DNA of 64,000 nt from Planctomycetota bacterium (GTDB taxonomy: Bacteria; Planctomycetota; UBA8742; UBA2392): the NCBI GenBank assembly GCA_019912315.1, contig JAIOJA010000025.1:1-64000 (forward strand). The letters run 5' to 3'. The notes beneath the pieces were generated by a model that was not told the DNA's origin, ran no database searches, and was given only the letters and a program-made list of their open reading frames with translations. This document shows, piece after piece, positions 35,493-44,192 of this stretch (position 1 is the first letter of the stretch; the number at the start of each line of letters is the position of its first letter). A program made the position numbers and the translations under genes.

Positions 35493-36554
35493 GTGCCCAA
35501 GCCTGTTCCCGCTACGGATTTTCTGAAGGCACCCGACAAGCTCGGCAAGGCGCCAGTGTATGCGGTGTTCGGGGCGGAAGACTACCTGCGGCGCAAGTGC
35601 CTGAAAGTGCTGCTGGGGGTGCTGGAGCAGCGCGGGCTGGAAATCCGGCGCGTGCATGTTGATGACAACATCGCCCGCCTGCTGGATGACCTGCGGTCAC
35701 CGAGTTTGTTCGGGGGAAATTTCGCGGCCGTGGTGCTGAACCAGCGCCAGGGCGCGCGGCACGAAGTTACCACGCGCTTCAAAGATGAGCTGGCGTCGTA
35801 CCTTGAAAACCCGGGCAAACGCAACGTGATGGTGTTCGACGGAGCGACGTTTCAGCGCAATCTGACAGTGCCCAAGCGCGTGTCAGCGGAATTCCCGACA
35901 GTGATTTGTGAGGCACTGAAGCCCTGGGATCAGCGCTCCTGGCACCGCATTGCCGCGGAGCAAGCCCTTGAGCTTGGCATGAAGGCCGATGACCGGGCGA
36001 TTACCGCGCTTCGCGAATACGTTGGGGGCAGCCTGGCGCGCGCGGAATCGGAGTTGATGAAACTGGCCCTGATGGTTGATGATGGCAAACTGACGGCCGA
36101 TCACATCGCGCTGGCGTGCGGCTATGAGGGAGCGGACATGACGTTTCCGCTGTGTGACGCGATTCTCGCCGGCGACACTCGCAATGCGCTGTCCCACGCC
36201 GCTAAAATGGCTGGCAAAGCGGAGATGGGACGGCTACTCTCTTTGCTGGCTTTATTGAGATTGCAGGTGGTTGCGCTGGGGCGCGCCGCGATTGCGCTGC
36301 GGCAGGGTGCCTCGGCGGGTGATGCGATCACGCGGGCCAAAGTTCGCTTGCGGGACAACCACAAGGCGGGGTTCGTGCGGACGGCGCGGGGACTTGATCG
36401 CCGCGACATTGCGCAGGCCTCGAATGTGCTTTTGTCCGCTGATGAAAGTATGAAAACAAGCTCGCCCGATCCGGCGAATCTGCTGGTTTCCGTGGTGGCA
36501 AGATTGTGCGAAGTTTTACATAAGCGGGAAACCGAACGGGCTGTCGTTCGTTAG
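35493..36554 (+). CDS. holA: DNA polymerase III delta subunit
   Basis: The delta subunit is the clamp-opening wrench of the clamp loader. Residues near the start, PVYAVFGAEDYLRRKCLKVLLG, are typical of HolA, as are LRSPSLFGGNFAAVVLN and AIRE-type helices with the EYVGGSLARAESELMKLALM segment. The GTG at 35493 (VPKPVPATDFLKAPDKLG) fits family length, 353 residues; the upstream start at 35415 adds an unrelated leader. Overall identity is low, as usual for HolA. holB, encoding delta-prime, lies at 13401. Confidence 0.88.
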   Translation: MPKPVPATDFLKAPDKLGKAPVYAVFGAEDYLRRKCLKVLLGVLEQRGLEIRRVHVDDNIARLLDDLRSPSLFGGNFAAVVLNQRQGARHEVTTRFKDELASYLENPGKRNVMVFDGATFQRNLTVPKRVSAEFPTVICEALKPWDQRSWHRIAAEQALELGMKADDRAITALREYVGGSLARAESELMKLALMVDDGKLTADHIALACGYEGADMTFPLCDAILAGDTRNALSHAAKMAGKAEMGRLLSLLALLRLQVVALGRAAIALRQGASAGDAITRAKVRLRDNHKAGFVRTARGLDRRDIAQASNVLLSADESMKTSSPDPANLLVSVVARLCEVLHKRETERAVVR

Positions 36555-36586
36555 CACACCCTGAGGACTCAACAACCGAGGCGATA

Positions 36587-37540
36587 GTGGCACCCGACTA
36601 CGACGACGACGATATTGTTGAAGATTACGAAGAGGTCGCGACGGACTCGCCCGCGCGGCGCGTGGAATCCGCCCAGGGCGGCCCCGTGAAACGCCCCGCC
36701 GGTGGAGCGCGTCCTTCCACGACCGCCATGCCTGCGATAGGCGACCCGGATGATCCAAGCGCCCCCAAGCGCAAGATCACCAAAAAATCCGCTCGCAACA
36801 TCTGGATCATCTGCATTCTGATCTGCGTTCTGGGTGTCGGCGCGGTGGTGGCCGACCTTGTGTTCGGTTTCACCAAGGGTGATCCGCCGCCCACGATTGA
36901 CAACACGGGCGCAACGGGCGATGGCGGGCACACCCTGCCGCCACGCGAGCGCCGCCCCGAGCTGACGGAGCATCAGAAGCTCGCCCAGACATATACCGCC
37001 GAGGTACACAAGCACCGCAGCGGGGCGATCGGCTCACGCGCTTACGATTTTCTGCGTCTGGCCATCAACGACATGAACAAGACCTTTGACGCCGCGAACA
37101 AGGATCGCTCCAACGACGCCGGCTGGGTTGACGCCTGGATTGCCTACTACAATGCCGAATACGCCGCCGAGTTGTTCTATCACGCCAACGGTCTGGACAG
37201 CTCGGACGCGGAATTCACGCGCCTCAGTGACTACCGCGACATCAAGGAAGTCGAGTTCCTGGAAGAAGACGAGTTGAAGGACCCGATCAAACAGGAAAAG
37301 CAGGGGGTTTACCAGGCGGCCTCCGACGAAAGTACCAAGATCAACAAGCACAAAAAGCTGTTGCTGGCGTTCGTTGTTTCGGCCAATGTTCCCGACAAGG
37401 AAGAGCTCAACGGCCCAATAGTTGAAGCCAAGGCAAAACTGGCGGCAGCCCGCGAAAACCAGGAGTTCGTGCAGGAAGACCTTGACTACGTGAACCGTCC
37501 TCCGCGTGGCCAGGATGAGCCACCGCCGTACATCGACTAA
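36587..37540 (+). CDS. Unknown single-pass membrane protein
   Basis: A GTG at 36587 starts a 317-residue protein that I do not recognise. The first 70 residues are acidic then basic and disordered-looking (YDDDDIVEDYEEV). One membrane segment, WIICILICVLGVGAVVADLVF, follows at about 74-94, then a Pro/Gly-rich stretch. The external region has helices rich in charged residues and ends RPPRGQDEPPPYID. It follows holA by 32 bases, and a strong terminator follows it. Confidence 0.7.
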   Translation: MAPDYDDDDIVEDYEEVATDSPARRVESAQGGPVKRPAGGARPSTTAMPAIGDPDDPSAPKRKITKKSARNIWIICILICVLGVGAVVADLVFGFTKGDPPPTIDNTGATGDGGHTLPPRERRPELTEHQKLAQTYTAEVHKHRSGAIGSRAYDFLRLAINDMNKTFDAANKDRSNDAGWVDAWIAYYNAEYAAELFYHANGLDSSDAEFTRLSDYRDIKEVEFLEEDELKDPIKQEKQGVYQAASDESTKINKHKKLLLAFVVSANVPDKEELNGPIVEAKAKLAAARENQEFVQEDLDYVNRPPRGQDEPPPYID

Positions 37541-37550
37541 CAGGACACGG

Positions 37551-37578
37551 GCGGGGGCTTTGGCCCCCGCTTTCGTTT
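37551..37578 (+). terminator. Intrinsic terminator
   Basis: GCGGGGGC (37551-37558) pairs perfectly with GCCCCCGC (37563-37570) around a TTTG loop, and a T-rich stretch (TTTCGTTT) follows. It closes the transcript that contains holA and the membrane protein gene. Confidence 0.85.
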
Positions 37579-37646
37579 AACATTGCGCCCCGCCCCCGGT
37601 TCTGTTTGGCTTATGGAGCTGGGGAGCACTAAACAGAGGAATCGTT

Positions 37647-38411
37647 ATGGGCAAATTGCTGAAGGCCGGCGTGTACGTTTTCGCCGTGATTGGCGTTGTG
37701 ATGACCGCGGGTGTGGGCTACGTGTACGCCACGAACGGTGAACTGATGGGCGAATTCTGGGCCGTCAAGGAGGATTTTCGGGCGGTGCCTCCAGACCGGC
37801 GCAAGGAAGTTGTCGCGGAATTGCCGGCGCGCATCACCTTTGAGCGCGAAGTGGCGGACGAAATGGCGGAGCTTCCCGAAGAGCGCCGCAACGAGTTGTA
37901 CTCACAACTGACGGAAAGTCGCGACAAAGTGTATGAGCAGTTCAAGCTGCGAATCACGCAGGAAGCCGAGTTCGCGCGCAAACTGAAAGAAGCGGCTAAG
38001 CCCGTCGAAGACATGGCCAAGGAGATCGAGAAAGAACTTGGCAAGGTGAACGTCGGCATCGACATGACCGGCAAGGGCAGCAAGCCCGCCGTTGACAACC
38101 TGTCCGACGTGAACAAGGCAAAGGGCGCCATCACCACGGCCCGCGTGGGCTACGGCCAGGCGCGCCTTAGCGGCGACACCGGCAAACGCGTGGACGCCGC
38201 AGTCGATGTGTTAAAGGCGATCGACAAATTCGGTGATGCCGTGCAGTCGGCGCGCAAGAAGAGCCTTACGGGTGACGAAAAGGCAGGTCTGTCGGATTCG
38301 GTCACGGACGTCAAACAGACCTTCTACGACATCAAGCAGACGCCGGGGCTAATCGAAGACGCGCGCGCCAAGAAGTACTTCACCAGCATCCCTGAAAAGC
38401 TGAACGATTAA
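37647..38411 (+). CDS. Unknown exported or membrane-anchored helical protein
   Basis: The 254-residue protein begins with a basic residue pair and a hydrophobic segment (AGVYVFAVIGVVMTAGVGYVY), either an uncleaved signal anchor or a signal peptide. The rest is charged and helical (EVADEMAELPEERRNELYSQL; AKPVEDMAKEIEKELG). It has no recognised domain. It faces nnrE on the other strand with only seven bases between the stops, and no hairpin separates the two. Confidence 0.65.
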   Translation: MGKLLKAGVYVFAVIGVVMTAGVGYVYATNGELMGEFWAVKEDFRAVPPDRRKEVVAELPARITFEREVADEMAELPEERRNELYSQLTESRDKVYEQFKLRITQEAEFARKLKEAAKPVEDMAKEIEKELGKVNVGIDMTGKGSKPAVDNLSDVNKAKGAITTARVGYGQARLSGDTGKRVDAAVDVLKAIDKFGDAVQSARKKSLTGDEKAGLSDSVTDVKQTFYDIKQTPGLIEDARAKKYFTSIPEKLND

Positions 38412-38418
38412 TCGGGCG

Positions 38419-39216
38419 TCAACGCAGCGCTTCATCGATGAATTGCCGCGGGATGCCGATCTCGGCGACTATCACCTGCCCGCAGAAGGGCGGGCCTGCG
38501 GCTACGTGAAACCCTGGCTTTTCCGCGATGAACGTGACAGTGCTCTCGGCCCGAATGCAGACGCCAAGCACGTCGCCGGTGTTGGCGTCAAGCCCGCTGG
38601 GGATGTCCACGGCGAGCTTCGGCGTGTCCGCGTCGTTGGCGTACTCGATCACCGCGCGGAAGGGATCCTCAATCGTGCGCGTCAGCCCGGTCCCGAACAG
38701 CGCATCGATGATCAGGGGCGATTCCCTGAACTTTGTGCGGATATCCTTGATCTGCTCTTTTGTCCGCATCTCAAGGATCTCGACGCCGAGCCCACGCAGC
38801 AGCTTCGCGTTCAGTTGCACATCGTCTGATGCTTTGCCCAGGTCGGCCGGATTGCCGACATAGTAGGCAGCCACCGCGTGCCCGCGGTTGTGGAGTGTCC
38901 GGGCAATGGCAAGCCCGTCGCCGCCGTTGTTGCCCGGGCCGCAAAGCACGATCACAGGCACAGACGCCTTGTGCAGCTTGTCTTTCCAGCGCTCAAGCTC
39001 ATCCATGGTGCGAGGGATGTCGTCTTTGCTGCCGGGCTGGCGCAGGCGCGCCATGGCCTTGCTGACGCCATCAATGCGCAGCAAACGGTCGGCCTCGTCG
39101 GCGCAAGCCCGCGCGGCATTCTCCATCAGAAGCATCGACGGAATGCCGTATTCTTCAATCGCGCGGCGTTCAAGCTCGCGCACCTGTTCACGTGTGAGCG
39201 TCTTTTCAGCGGACAT
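38419..39216 (-). CDS. nnrE: NAD(P)H-hydrate epimerase
   Basis: This epimerase interconverts the S and R forms of hydrated NAD(P)H so that the dehydratase can repair them. The single YjeF-N domain shows LTREQVRELERRAIEEYGIPSMLLMENAARAC, then GPGNNGGDGLAIARTL (about 92-107), IIDALFGTGLTR and AVDIPSGLDANTGDV. The fused dehydratase domain found in many bacteria is absent, so that step must be encoded elsewhere. An insertion of about 40 residues (around 48-83) between the start helix and the GPGNNGG loop is charged and unusual. Confidence 0.93.
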   Translation of the reverse strand: MSAEKTLTREQVRELERRAIEEYGIPSMLLMENAARACADEADRLLRIDGVSKAMARLRQPGSKDDIPRTMDELERWKDKLHKASVPVIVLCGPGNNGGDGLAIARTLHNRGHAVAAYYVGNPADLGKASDDVQLNAKLLRGLGVEILEMRTKEQIKDIRTKFRESPLIIDALFGTGLTRTIEDPFRAVIEYANDADTPKLAVDIPSGLDANTGDVLGVCIRAESTVTFIAEKPGFHVAAGPPFCGQVIVAEIGIPRQFIDEALR

Positions 39217-39297
39217 AGAGCTAGACTAGAATGTCGCGGTGGCAACGTGAATAGTTCAGGCTCGGCGGGTGGCACCCTCCTTTGACGGAGATTCTGC

Positions 39298-39807
39298 ATG
39301 ACAGAGCAAGAATTCTGGAAGCTCATCGACGGCAGCAGGAAGAAGGGCAATGGAGACTTGGATGAGCAATCGGAGCAGCTGCGGCAAGCGTTGTCCAAGC
39401 TGACCAGCGCTGAGCTTGTTGCTTTCGACCATGCGTTAACCCGACTTCAATTCCAGGCGTACACTTGGGAACTATGGGGCGCTGCTTACTTGATCAACGG
39501 CGGCTGCAGTGACGATGGCTTCGACTATTTTACGAACTGGCTCATTGCGCAGGGGGAGCAGGTGTACAGGGAAGCCTTGAAGTCCCCGGACTCCCTGGTG
39601 ACAGTCGCCCAGCCTGACGACGAGCACGAATTTGAAGAGTTGAGCTACCTCGCGCATGAGCTGTACGAAGAGCAGAACGACGATGATATTCCCGAATCAG
39701 GTTTACGCAGGCCTGGATCTCCGGCAGGTGATGACTGGGACTTTGATGACGACAACGAAATGTCGCAACGGTATCCAAAGCTCTGGGCAAAGTTCAGCGA
39801 CGCTTGA
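39298..39807 (+). CDS. DUF4240 domain protein
   Basis: The 169-residue protein matches the DUF4240 pattern: MTEQEFWKLIDGSRK at the start, LTSAELVAFDHALTRL, then WGAAYLINGGCSDDGFDYFTNWLIAQGE, a hallmark of the family. The family is widespread but its role is unknown. A GGAG lies nine bases before the ATG. It is followed in the same direction by the glutaredoxin-like gene. Confidence 0.9.
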   Translation: MTEQEFWKLIDGSRKKGNGDLDEQSEQLRQALSKLTSAELVAFDHALTRLQFQAYTWELWGAAYLINGGCSDDGFDYFTNWLIAQGEQVYREALKSPDSLVTVAQPDDEHEFEELSYLAHELYEEQNDDDIPESGLRRPGSPAGDDWDFDDDNEMSQRYPKLWAKFSDA

Positions 39808-39837
39808 ACAAGAAATTGGCGGAGGATGACACCGAAG

Positions 39838-40143
39838 ATGGATGAATTGTTTGCTCAGCTGAAGAAAGATGCGATCGCCGCTCGGTTGGAGGTTTACGTA
39901 TCCACCTTTTGTTTCGACTGCCGGCGCCTGAAGGGGCTGCTGGATCGCCACGAGGTCGCGTACGATACCGTGGACATTGGCGCAGTGGATGGCGCGGCAG
40001 AGCGGCTCGAGCGCGAGACCGGCAAGCGTGGCGTTCCGTTTGTACTGGTGAACGACAGCAAGTGGGTACGCGGCTATCACCTTGATCAGCCGGGACGCCT
40101 GAACCCTGAGGTGTTTGTTAACGAGTTGGCGGCGGCGCTTTGA
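39838..40143 (+). CDS. Glutaredoxin-like thiol-disulfide protein
   Basis: A short protein with a glutaredoxin-type active site CFDC, in YVSTFCFDCRRLKGLLDRHEV, followed by a predicted cis-Pro stretch GVPFVLVND and GYHLDQP. It should reduce disulfides or act as a small thiol carrier. The ATG at 39838 is preferred: the GGAGG at 39821-39825 has a workable distance to it, but touches the ATG at 39826. Both cysteines are encoded by ordinary codons, unlike the predicted selenoprotein at 17200. Confidence 0.8.
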   Translation: MDELFAQLKKDAIAARLEVYVSTFCFDCRRLKGLLDRHEVAYDTVDIGAVDGAAERLERETGKRGVPFVLVNDSKWVRGYHLDQPGRLNPEVFVNELAAAL

Positions 40144-40160
40144 CACGCTAAAACCGCCAC

Positions 40161-40571
40161 ATGCCGCACGACGTGCAAGTACGGGTTCGCTACGCCGAGA
40201 CCGACCAGATGGGCGTGGTCTATCACAGCAACTATCTCGTCTACTTCGAGATCGGCCGCACCGAGATGATGCGCGCATCCGGCATCTGCTACGCAGACCT
40301 GGAGGCCCGCGGCTACGTGCTGGCCGTGACCGAGTCATCCATGAAGCACCGCGGCAGCGCGAAGTACGACGACCTGCTGACCGTGCGCACTTGGCTGCGC
40401 GAAGTCACCAAGACTCGCCTGCGTTTCGAGTACGCTGTCATGCGCGCTGACGAGACGCTCACAGCCGGACACACTGTCCTCGCGTTCCTTAGTCGCGCCG
40501 ACGATATGCGCCCCGTGCGCGCGCCAACAGACGCCCACGCTGCAGCCATCAAGGCCTGCGAGCCGGTCTGA
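40161..40571 (+). CDS. Acyl-CoA thioesterase, YbgC/4HBT family
   Basis: The 136-residue hot-dog-fold protein starts MPHDVQVRVRYAETDQMGVVYHSNYLVYFE; Asp15 in the AETDQMGVVYHSNY motif is the expected catalytic residue. It should hydrolyse acyl-CoA or acyl-ACP thioesters, with a substrate that the sequence does not reveal. In many proteobacteria this family sits near tol-pal genes, but none is present here. Confidence 0.88.
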   Translation: MPHDVQVRVRYAETDQMGVVYHSNYLVYFEIGRTEMMRASGICYADLEARGYVLAVTESSMKHRGSAKYDDLLTVRTWLREVTKTRLRFEYAVMRADETLTAGHTVLAFLSRADDMRPVRAPTDAHAAAIKACEPV

Positions 40572-40632
40572 TCCAGCCGCTGCGACTGCCGTGGTTGGTG
40601 TCACCAGTCCGCCCACCATCATTGGCGGGAGT

Positions 40633-41985
40633 CTATTTGCCAATGCAGAAGCGGCTGAAGATCAGGTCAAGGACTTCGCCGGGCGCGTCGCTTAGCAGCG
40701 CTTCATCAAGCAATATCAACGCTCGGCGCAGATCCGAGGCTGCAACCTCCGGCGGGGCGTTCTCGTCTATGGCTTGGCGCAGCAGCGCATAAGCGGCGCG
40801 TGATCGCAGGCGCAGCAGGCTTGTGGCATCGCCAGACGCGATCTGGTCAAGGCGCTCAACCAGGCGCGCGCGCAGACTGTCGAGTCCGCCGCCGCTGACC
40901 GCGGAAACGCTGACGCATTCAAGTCCCGCCTGAACAGCCCCGGGCTGCCCGAGATCACTCTTGGTGTGTACCCAGAGTGCGCGCGTGCGGATAGATGGGT
41001 CGCGCGATTCAAGCATTCGAAACTCCACCAGCGTCTCGTCAGATCCGGACGCGTCCAGAGCCAATAGAACGTCGCTTTGCAACGCCCGTTCGCGCGACGG
41101 CTCCGCGAAGCGTCCACGGTCGGCGTCGGTCGCGCCGACGCCGCTGAGGTCAACCAGCATCACGATGTGGGGCCCCAGCGTGCACTCCGCTTCGACCGGG
41201 TCGCGGGTCGTGCCGGGTACGTCGCTGACCAACGAGCGCGGCAGACCAAGCAGCGCATTGAACAACGTGCTTTTGCCCGCGTTGGGCGGGCCGAAGAGTG
41301 CGACCACCGGGCGCTCGCGGTGGGGGCGTGCCTCGCGAAGACCTACGACTTTTTCCAGCTCGCGTACCAGCGCCTGCAGATCACGGCGCAGTGTCAGCAC
41401 TTGCGGATCGGCGTGCTCTTCTTCACTGAAATCAAAAGTCATTTCAAAGCGTGCGCTGAGGGCTCGCAGGCGCTCCGTGATCCGGGCGATCCGCGCCGCG
41501 GTTTCGCCTTTCAGGTCGGCGACCGCCTGCCGGTGGGCGGCATCGTCGGATGCGGTGATCAACTGCAACACCGCCTCTGCCCTTGACAGGTCAAGCTTTC
41601 CCGCATGGAGTGCCCGTCGCGTAAATTCGCCGGGATCGGCGTCGCGGCAGCCAAGCTCGCGCAGGCGCTCTTCCAGTTGCCGCACGATGTCGGGGTTTCC
41701 GGGCACGAGCAGTTCCAGCACATCTTCGCCCGTGAGTGTACCTGGGGCCGGTAGCACCCATGCCCACGCGGGGATCGCGCCAAGAGGCAGGTTGATTGTC
41801 GTGTCGAAAGACCCGCGCGCGGGGCCTGTGTTTCCGGAAAGCAGGGTCCTGCACCGGCCCAGAGCCTCAGCGCCGCTGATGCGGATCAGCGCCAGTGAGG
41901 ACGGGTGCGCGGGGGTGGCGAGTGCGAAAACAGTTTCGGAGTTCTGAGTCCTGCGTTCTGCGCTGTCGTCAGGTTCGCGTTTCAT
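40633..41985 (-). CDS. mnmE: tRNA modification GTPase
   Basis: MnmE with MnmG forms the cmnm5 group at U34 of certain tRNAs. The 450 residues give the N-terminal tetrahydrofolate-binding domain (VFALATPAHPSSLALIRISG), the G domain with GPPNAGKST (P-loop), GTTRDP (G2), DLSG (G3, usually DTAG) and TKSD (G4), and the conserved C-terminal FCIGK whose cysteine is required. After G3 the usual ET.D.VE stretch is not clear (ATDADRGRFAEPSRERA). The first 17 residues (MKREPDDSAERRTQNSE) look like an add-on. It lies 14 bases after yidC, a common pairing. Confidence 0.93.
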   Translation of the reverse strand: MKREPDDSAERRTQNSETVFALATPAHPSSLALIRISGAEALGRCRTLLSGNTGPARGSFDTTINLPLGAIPAWAWVLPAPGTLTGEDVLELLVPGNPDIVRQLEERLRELGCRDADPGEFTRRALHAGKLDLSRAEAVLQLITASDDAAHRQAVADLKGETAARIARITERLRALSARFEMTFDFSEEEHADPQVLTLRRDLQALVRELEKVVGLREARPHRERPVVALFGPPNAGKSTLFNALLGLPRSLVSDVPGTTRDPVEAECTLGPHIVMLVDLSGVGATDADRGRFAEPSRERALQSDVLLALDASGSDETLVEFRMLESRDPSIRTRALWVHTKSDLGQPGAVQAGLECVSVSAVSGGGLDSLRARLVERLDQIASGDATSLLRLRSRAAYALLRQAIDENAPPEVAASDLRRALILLDEALLSDAPGEVLDLIFSRFCIGK

Positions 41986-41999
41986 CCAGGAACTCGGAA

Positions 42000-44030
42000 C
42001 TAGCCCGCGCCGTGATAGTCCGGCTTGGAATCCTCTTCGACCTTGGGCTTCTTCTTCGGGTCGGGTGTGATGCCTGCCTTAACCAGGTTGCGCTTGATCA
42101 GCTTGCTTTCCGCGATCGAGTAGATGCTCGAAATAATGAAGTAGAACGAGAACCCGGCCGCGAAGCCGTAAAAGAACAACCCCATCAACGGAAAGATGAA
42201 CGCCATGTTGCGCTGCATGGCGGCCTGCTGCGGGTCTTCGGACTTGGGCTGCAACTTGAACTGGAGTACGGACAGCACGATCCAGAGCATCGGCAGTATG
42301 TTGAAGGTCATCCAGCCGTTGTGCGCCAGGAAGCTGAGGAAACCTTCGCCGACGTAGTACGAGGCGGGAATCGTGGCGTCCGGCAGGCTCAGGTCGTGAA
42401 TCCACAGAAACTCGGCCTGGCGAAGGAAGAAGGCGTTGCCGAAGGCGCGATAGAGACCAATAAAGATGGGCAACTGGATGAACATGGGCAGACAGCCGCC
42501 AAGGGGCAGCATACCGACGTTCTGTTCCTTCATGGCGGCGCGCGTCTCGGTTAGCATCTTGAGCTGCGCTTCCTGCCCCTTCTTGCCATCGTACTTCTCG
42601 CGTATGGCGTCGAGTTTCGGCTTCACCACCTTCATCTTCTGCGTGTAAACAGCCATGGACTTCTGCCCGCGATACGAAAGCGGCGCCAGTGAGAAGCGTA
42701 CGATCAGCGTCAGCAGAATGATGGCAAAGCCCGCGCCCACAAGGTCCGTCAGGAGCCCAAGCAGCCAGATCAGCGGGGCTGCAATCACGTCGAAAAAGCC
42801 GGAAGTCGCCAGCTCAATCCACTGGTTCTTGATTTCTTCGTCGGCGGGCGGGACCGCCAGCCAGGCCGTCTTCAGCACTTCTTTGTCGCGCGGGCCCGCG
42901 TAGAACCGCATACGTACTTCCTGGGCGTTGTCTGCTCCCGGTGTGACGGTGAACTTGGGCGCAACGAGAGATACTGCGGCGTGCTGCTCGTTGATTGGCA
43001 ATATGTTGCCCGACCAGCGCTGGTCGCGGTTGTCCGGGTCGGCGGCGATGAAGGCCAGGAAATACTGGGTGCGGAAGCCGTGGACCGTCAGATAGCGGTC
43101 TTCGCTGGTTATGTCGTCGAGTGTGCGGGCGTCAATCCAGTCGTGCGTCGCGCGCCCTTCCTCAGTCAGGTCTTCGTTCAGGTCCTGAATCTCTTCTTTG
43201 ATGGCGCGCAGGTTTGGCGCGTCCTCAAACTGTACGAACCGTTTGCTCTCGGTGCTGCCGTACAGGGCGATACGCGAATGCTCCGCGCTGTTGCGCATGG
43301 CGTCGTTGGTCATGCCGACCGGGCCCCAGAGCCCGACAACCTTTTCGGTGGGCGTGTCCCCGCGGTTCTCAATGCGTACGGTCAAATCAAACCGGTACGT
43401 GCCCGGCAGCAGATGGATGGTCTTGAAGATCACCGTGCCGTCGGATTCGGCGCTGTGCTCAAAGCCCGTGCTGGGCGGGAAGCGAAAGGTCAGCGACTTG
43501 CCGCTTTCGGGCTGTTTGGCGTCCGTGACCAGCTCCCAGCGCGAGATGTTGCGCCACTTGTCATTGTCGTCGAGTACCAGCGCCAGCGAGTGAAGATCAG
43601 GCGATGCTTCAAGGTCGGGTATCAGCTCGAGGGGCCTGGCCGGCGGATCGATGGGGTTATCCGGCGTGTGCCTGTAAACGGTTTCGCCCGCCTCGTTCAC
43701 GTACACCAGGCTTTGAATCACGGCGCCGCGCTCACTGACGTAGGCGGTAAGGAATTCGTTGCTGAGCGCGTGAACCTTCGCCTGTGCCTTTTCAATGGGC
43801 ACGAACCCGTAGCCCGCTTCCTTCTGGGTTGGGGTCGGTTTAACCTCTGTGGACGGCGTGCCGTCCTTGATGACAGGCGCGGGTTTGTTGGCGGGCGGCT
43901 CGTTGGCAGGCTGGTTCGCCTGCTGCGGGGGCGCGTCCGGCGTGGAGAACAGGAATGTCTGGGCCAGGAAGAACGCGGCGACGATCACAATGATCACGAC
44001 GATCATCTGGACCATGTCTTTACGGTGCAT
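42000..44030 (-). CDS. yidC: Membrane protein insertase YidC
   Basis: YidC inserts and folds inner-membrane proteins, alone or with SecYEG. The 676-residue protein has one N-terminal membrane segment (MVQMIVVIIVIVAAFFLAQTF), a Pro/Ala-rich linker, the large periplasmic beta-domain (about 90-400), and a C-terminal core of several membrane segments with LAPLSYRGQKSM, QLPIFIGLYRAF and MGLFFYGFAAGFSFYF. The tail is Lys-rich. The ATG at 44030 has GGAGAGG just upstream; in-frame sequence to 44198 has no family resemblance. mnmE follows. The N-terminal periplasmic domain identifies a Gram-negative type. Confidence 0.95.
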   Translation of the reverse strand: MHRKDMVQMIVVIIVIVAAFFLAQTFLFSTPDAPPQQANQPANEPPANKPAPVIKDGTPSTEVKPTPTQKEAGYGFVPIEKAQAKVHALSNEFLTAYVSERGAVIQSLVYVNEAGETVYRHTPDNPIDPPARPLELIPDLEASPDLHSLALVLDDNDKWRNISRWELVTDAKQPESGKSLTFRFPPSTGFEHSAESDGTVIFKTIHLLPGTYRFDLTVRIENRGDTPTEKVVGLWGPVGMTNDAMRNSAEHSRIALYGSTESKRFVQFEDAPNLRAIKEEIQDLNEDLTEEGRATHDWIDARTLDDITSEDRYLTVHGFRTQYFLAFIAADPDNRDQRWSGNILPINEQHAAVSLVAPKFTVTPGADNAQEVRMRFYAGPRDKEVLKTAWLAVPPADEEIKNQWIELATSGFFDVIAAPLIWLLGLLTDLVGAGFAIILLTLIVRFSLAPLSYRGQKSMAVYTQKMKVVKPKLDAIREKYDGKKGQEAQLKMLTETRAAMKEQNVGMLPLGGCLPMFIQLPIFIGLYRAFGNAFFLRQAEFLWIHDLSLPDATIPASYYVGEGFLSFLAHNGWMTFNILPMLWIVLSVLQFKLQPKSEDPQQAAMQRNMAFIFPLMGLFFYGFAAGFSFYFIISSIYSIAESKLIKRNLVKAGITPDPKKKPKVEEDSKPDYHGAG

Positions 44031-44192
44031 CGCCTCTCCAAGCCCTGAAAATAAACCCCCAAAGGGGCAACGGGTATAAGCCCGCAAAGCTGCAACGTCA
44101 ATGCGGAGACAGCGCCGCAAATGGTCAAAGTCAGTTGTTTCGCACGGCCCGCCTTGCATTGACAATCGAGCATGGATCGGTGATGTGTGCCC

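Noticed and set aside
39805..39837. Possible TGA read-through joining DUF4240 and the glutaredoxin-like gene
   Set aside because: Both proteins are complete on their own, the TGA is not at a redox site, and a GGAGG for the second gene lies between them.
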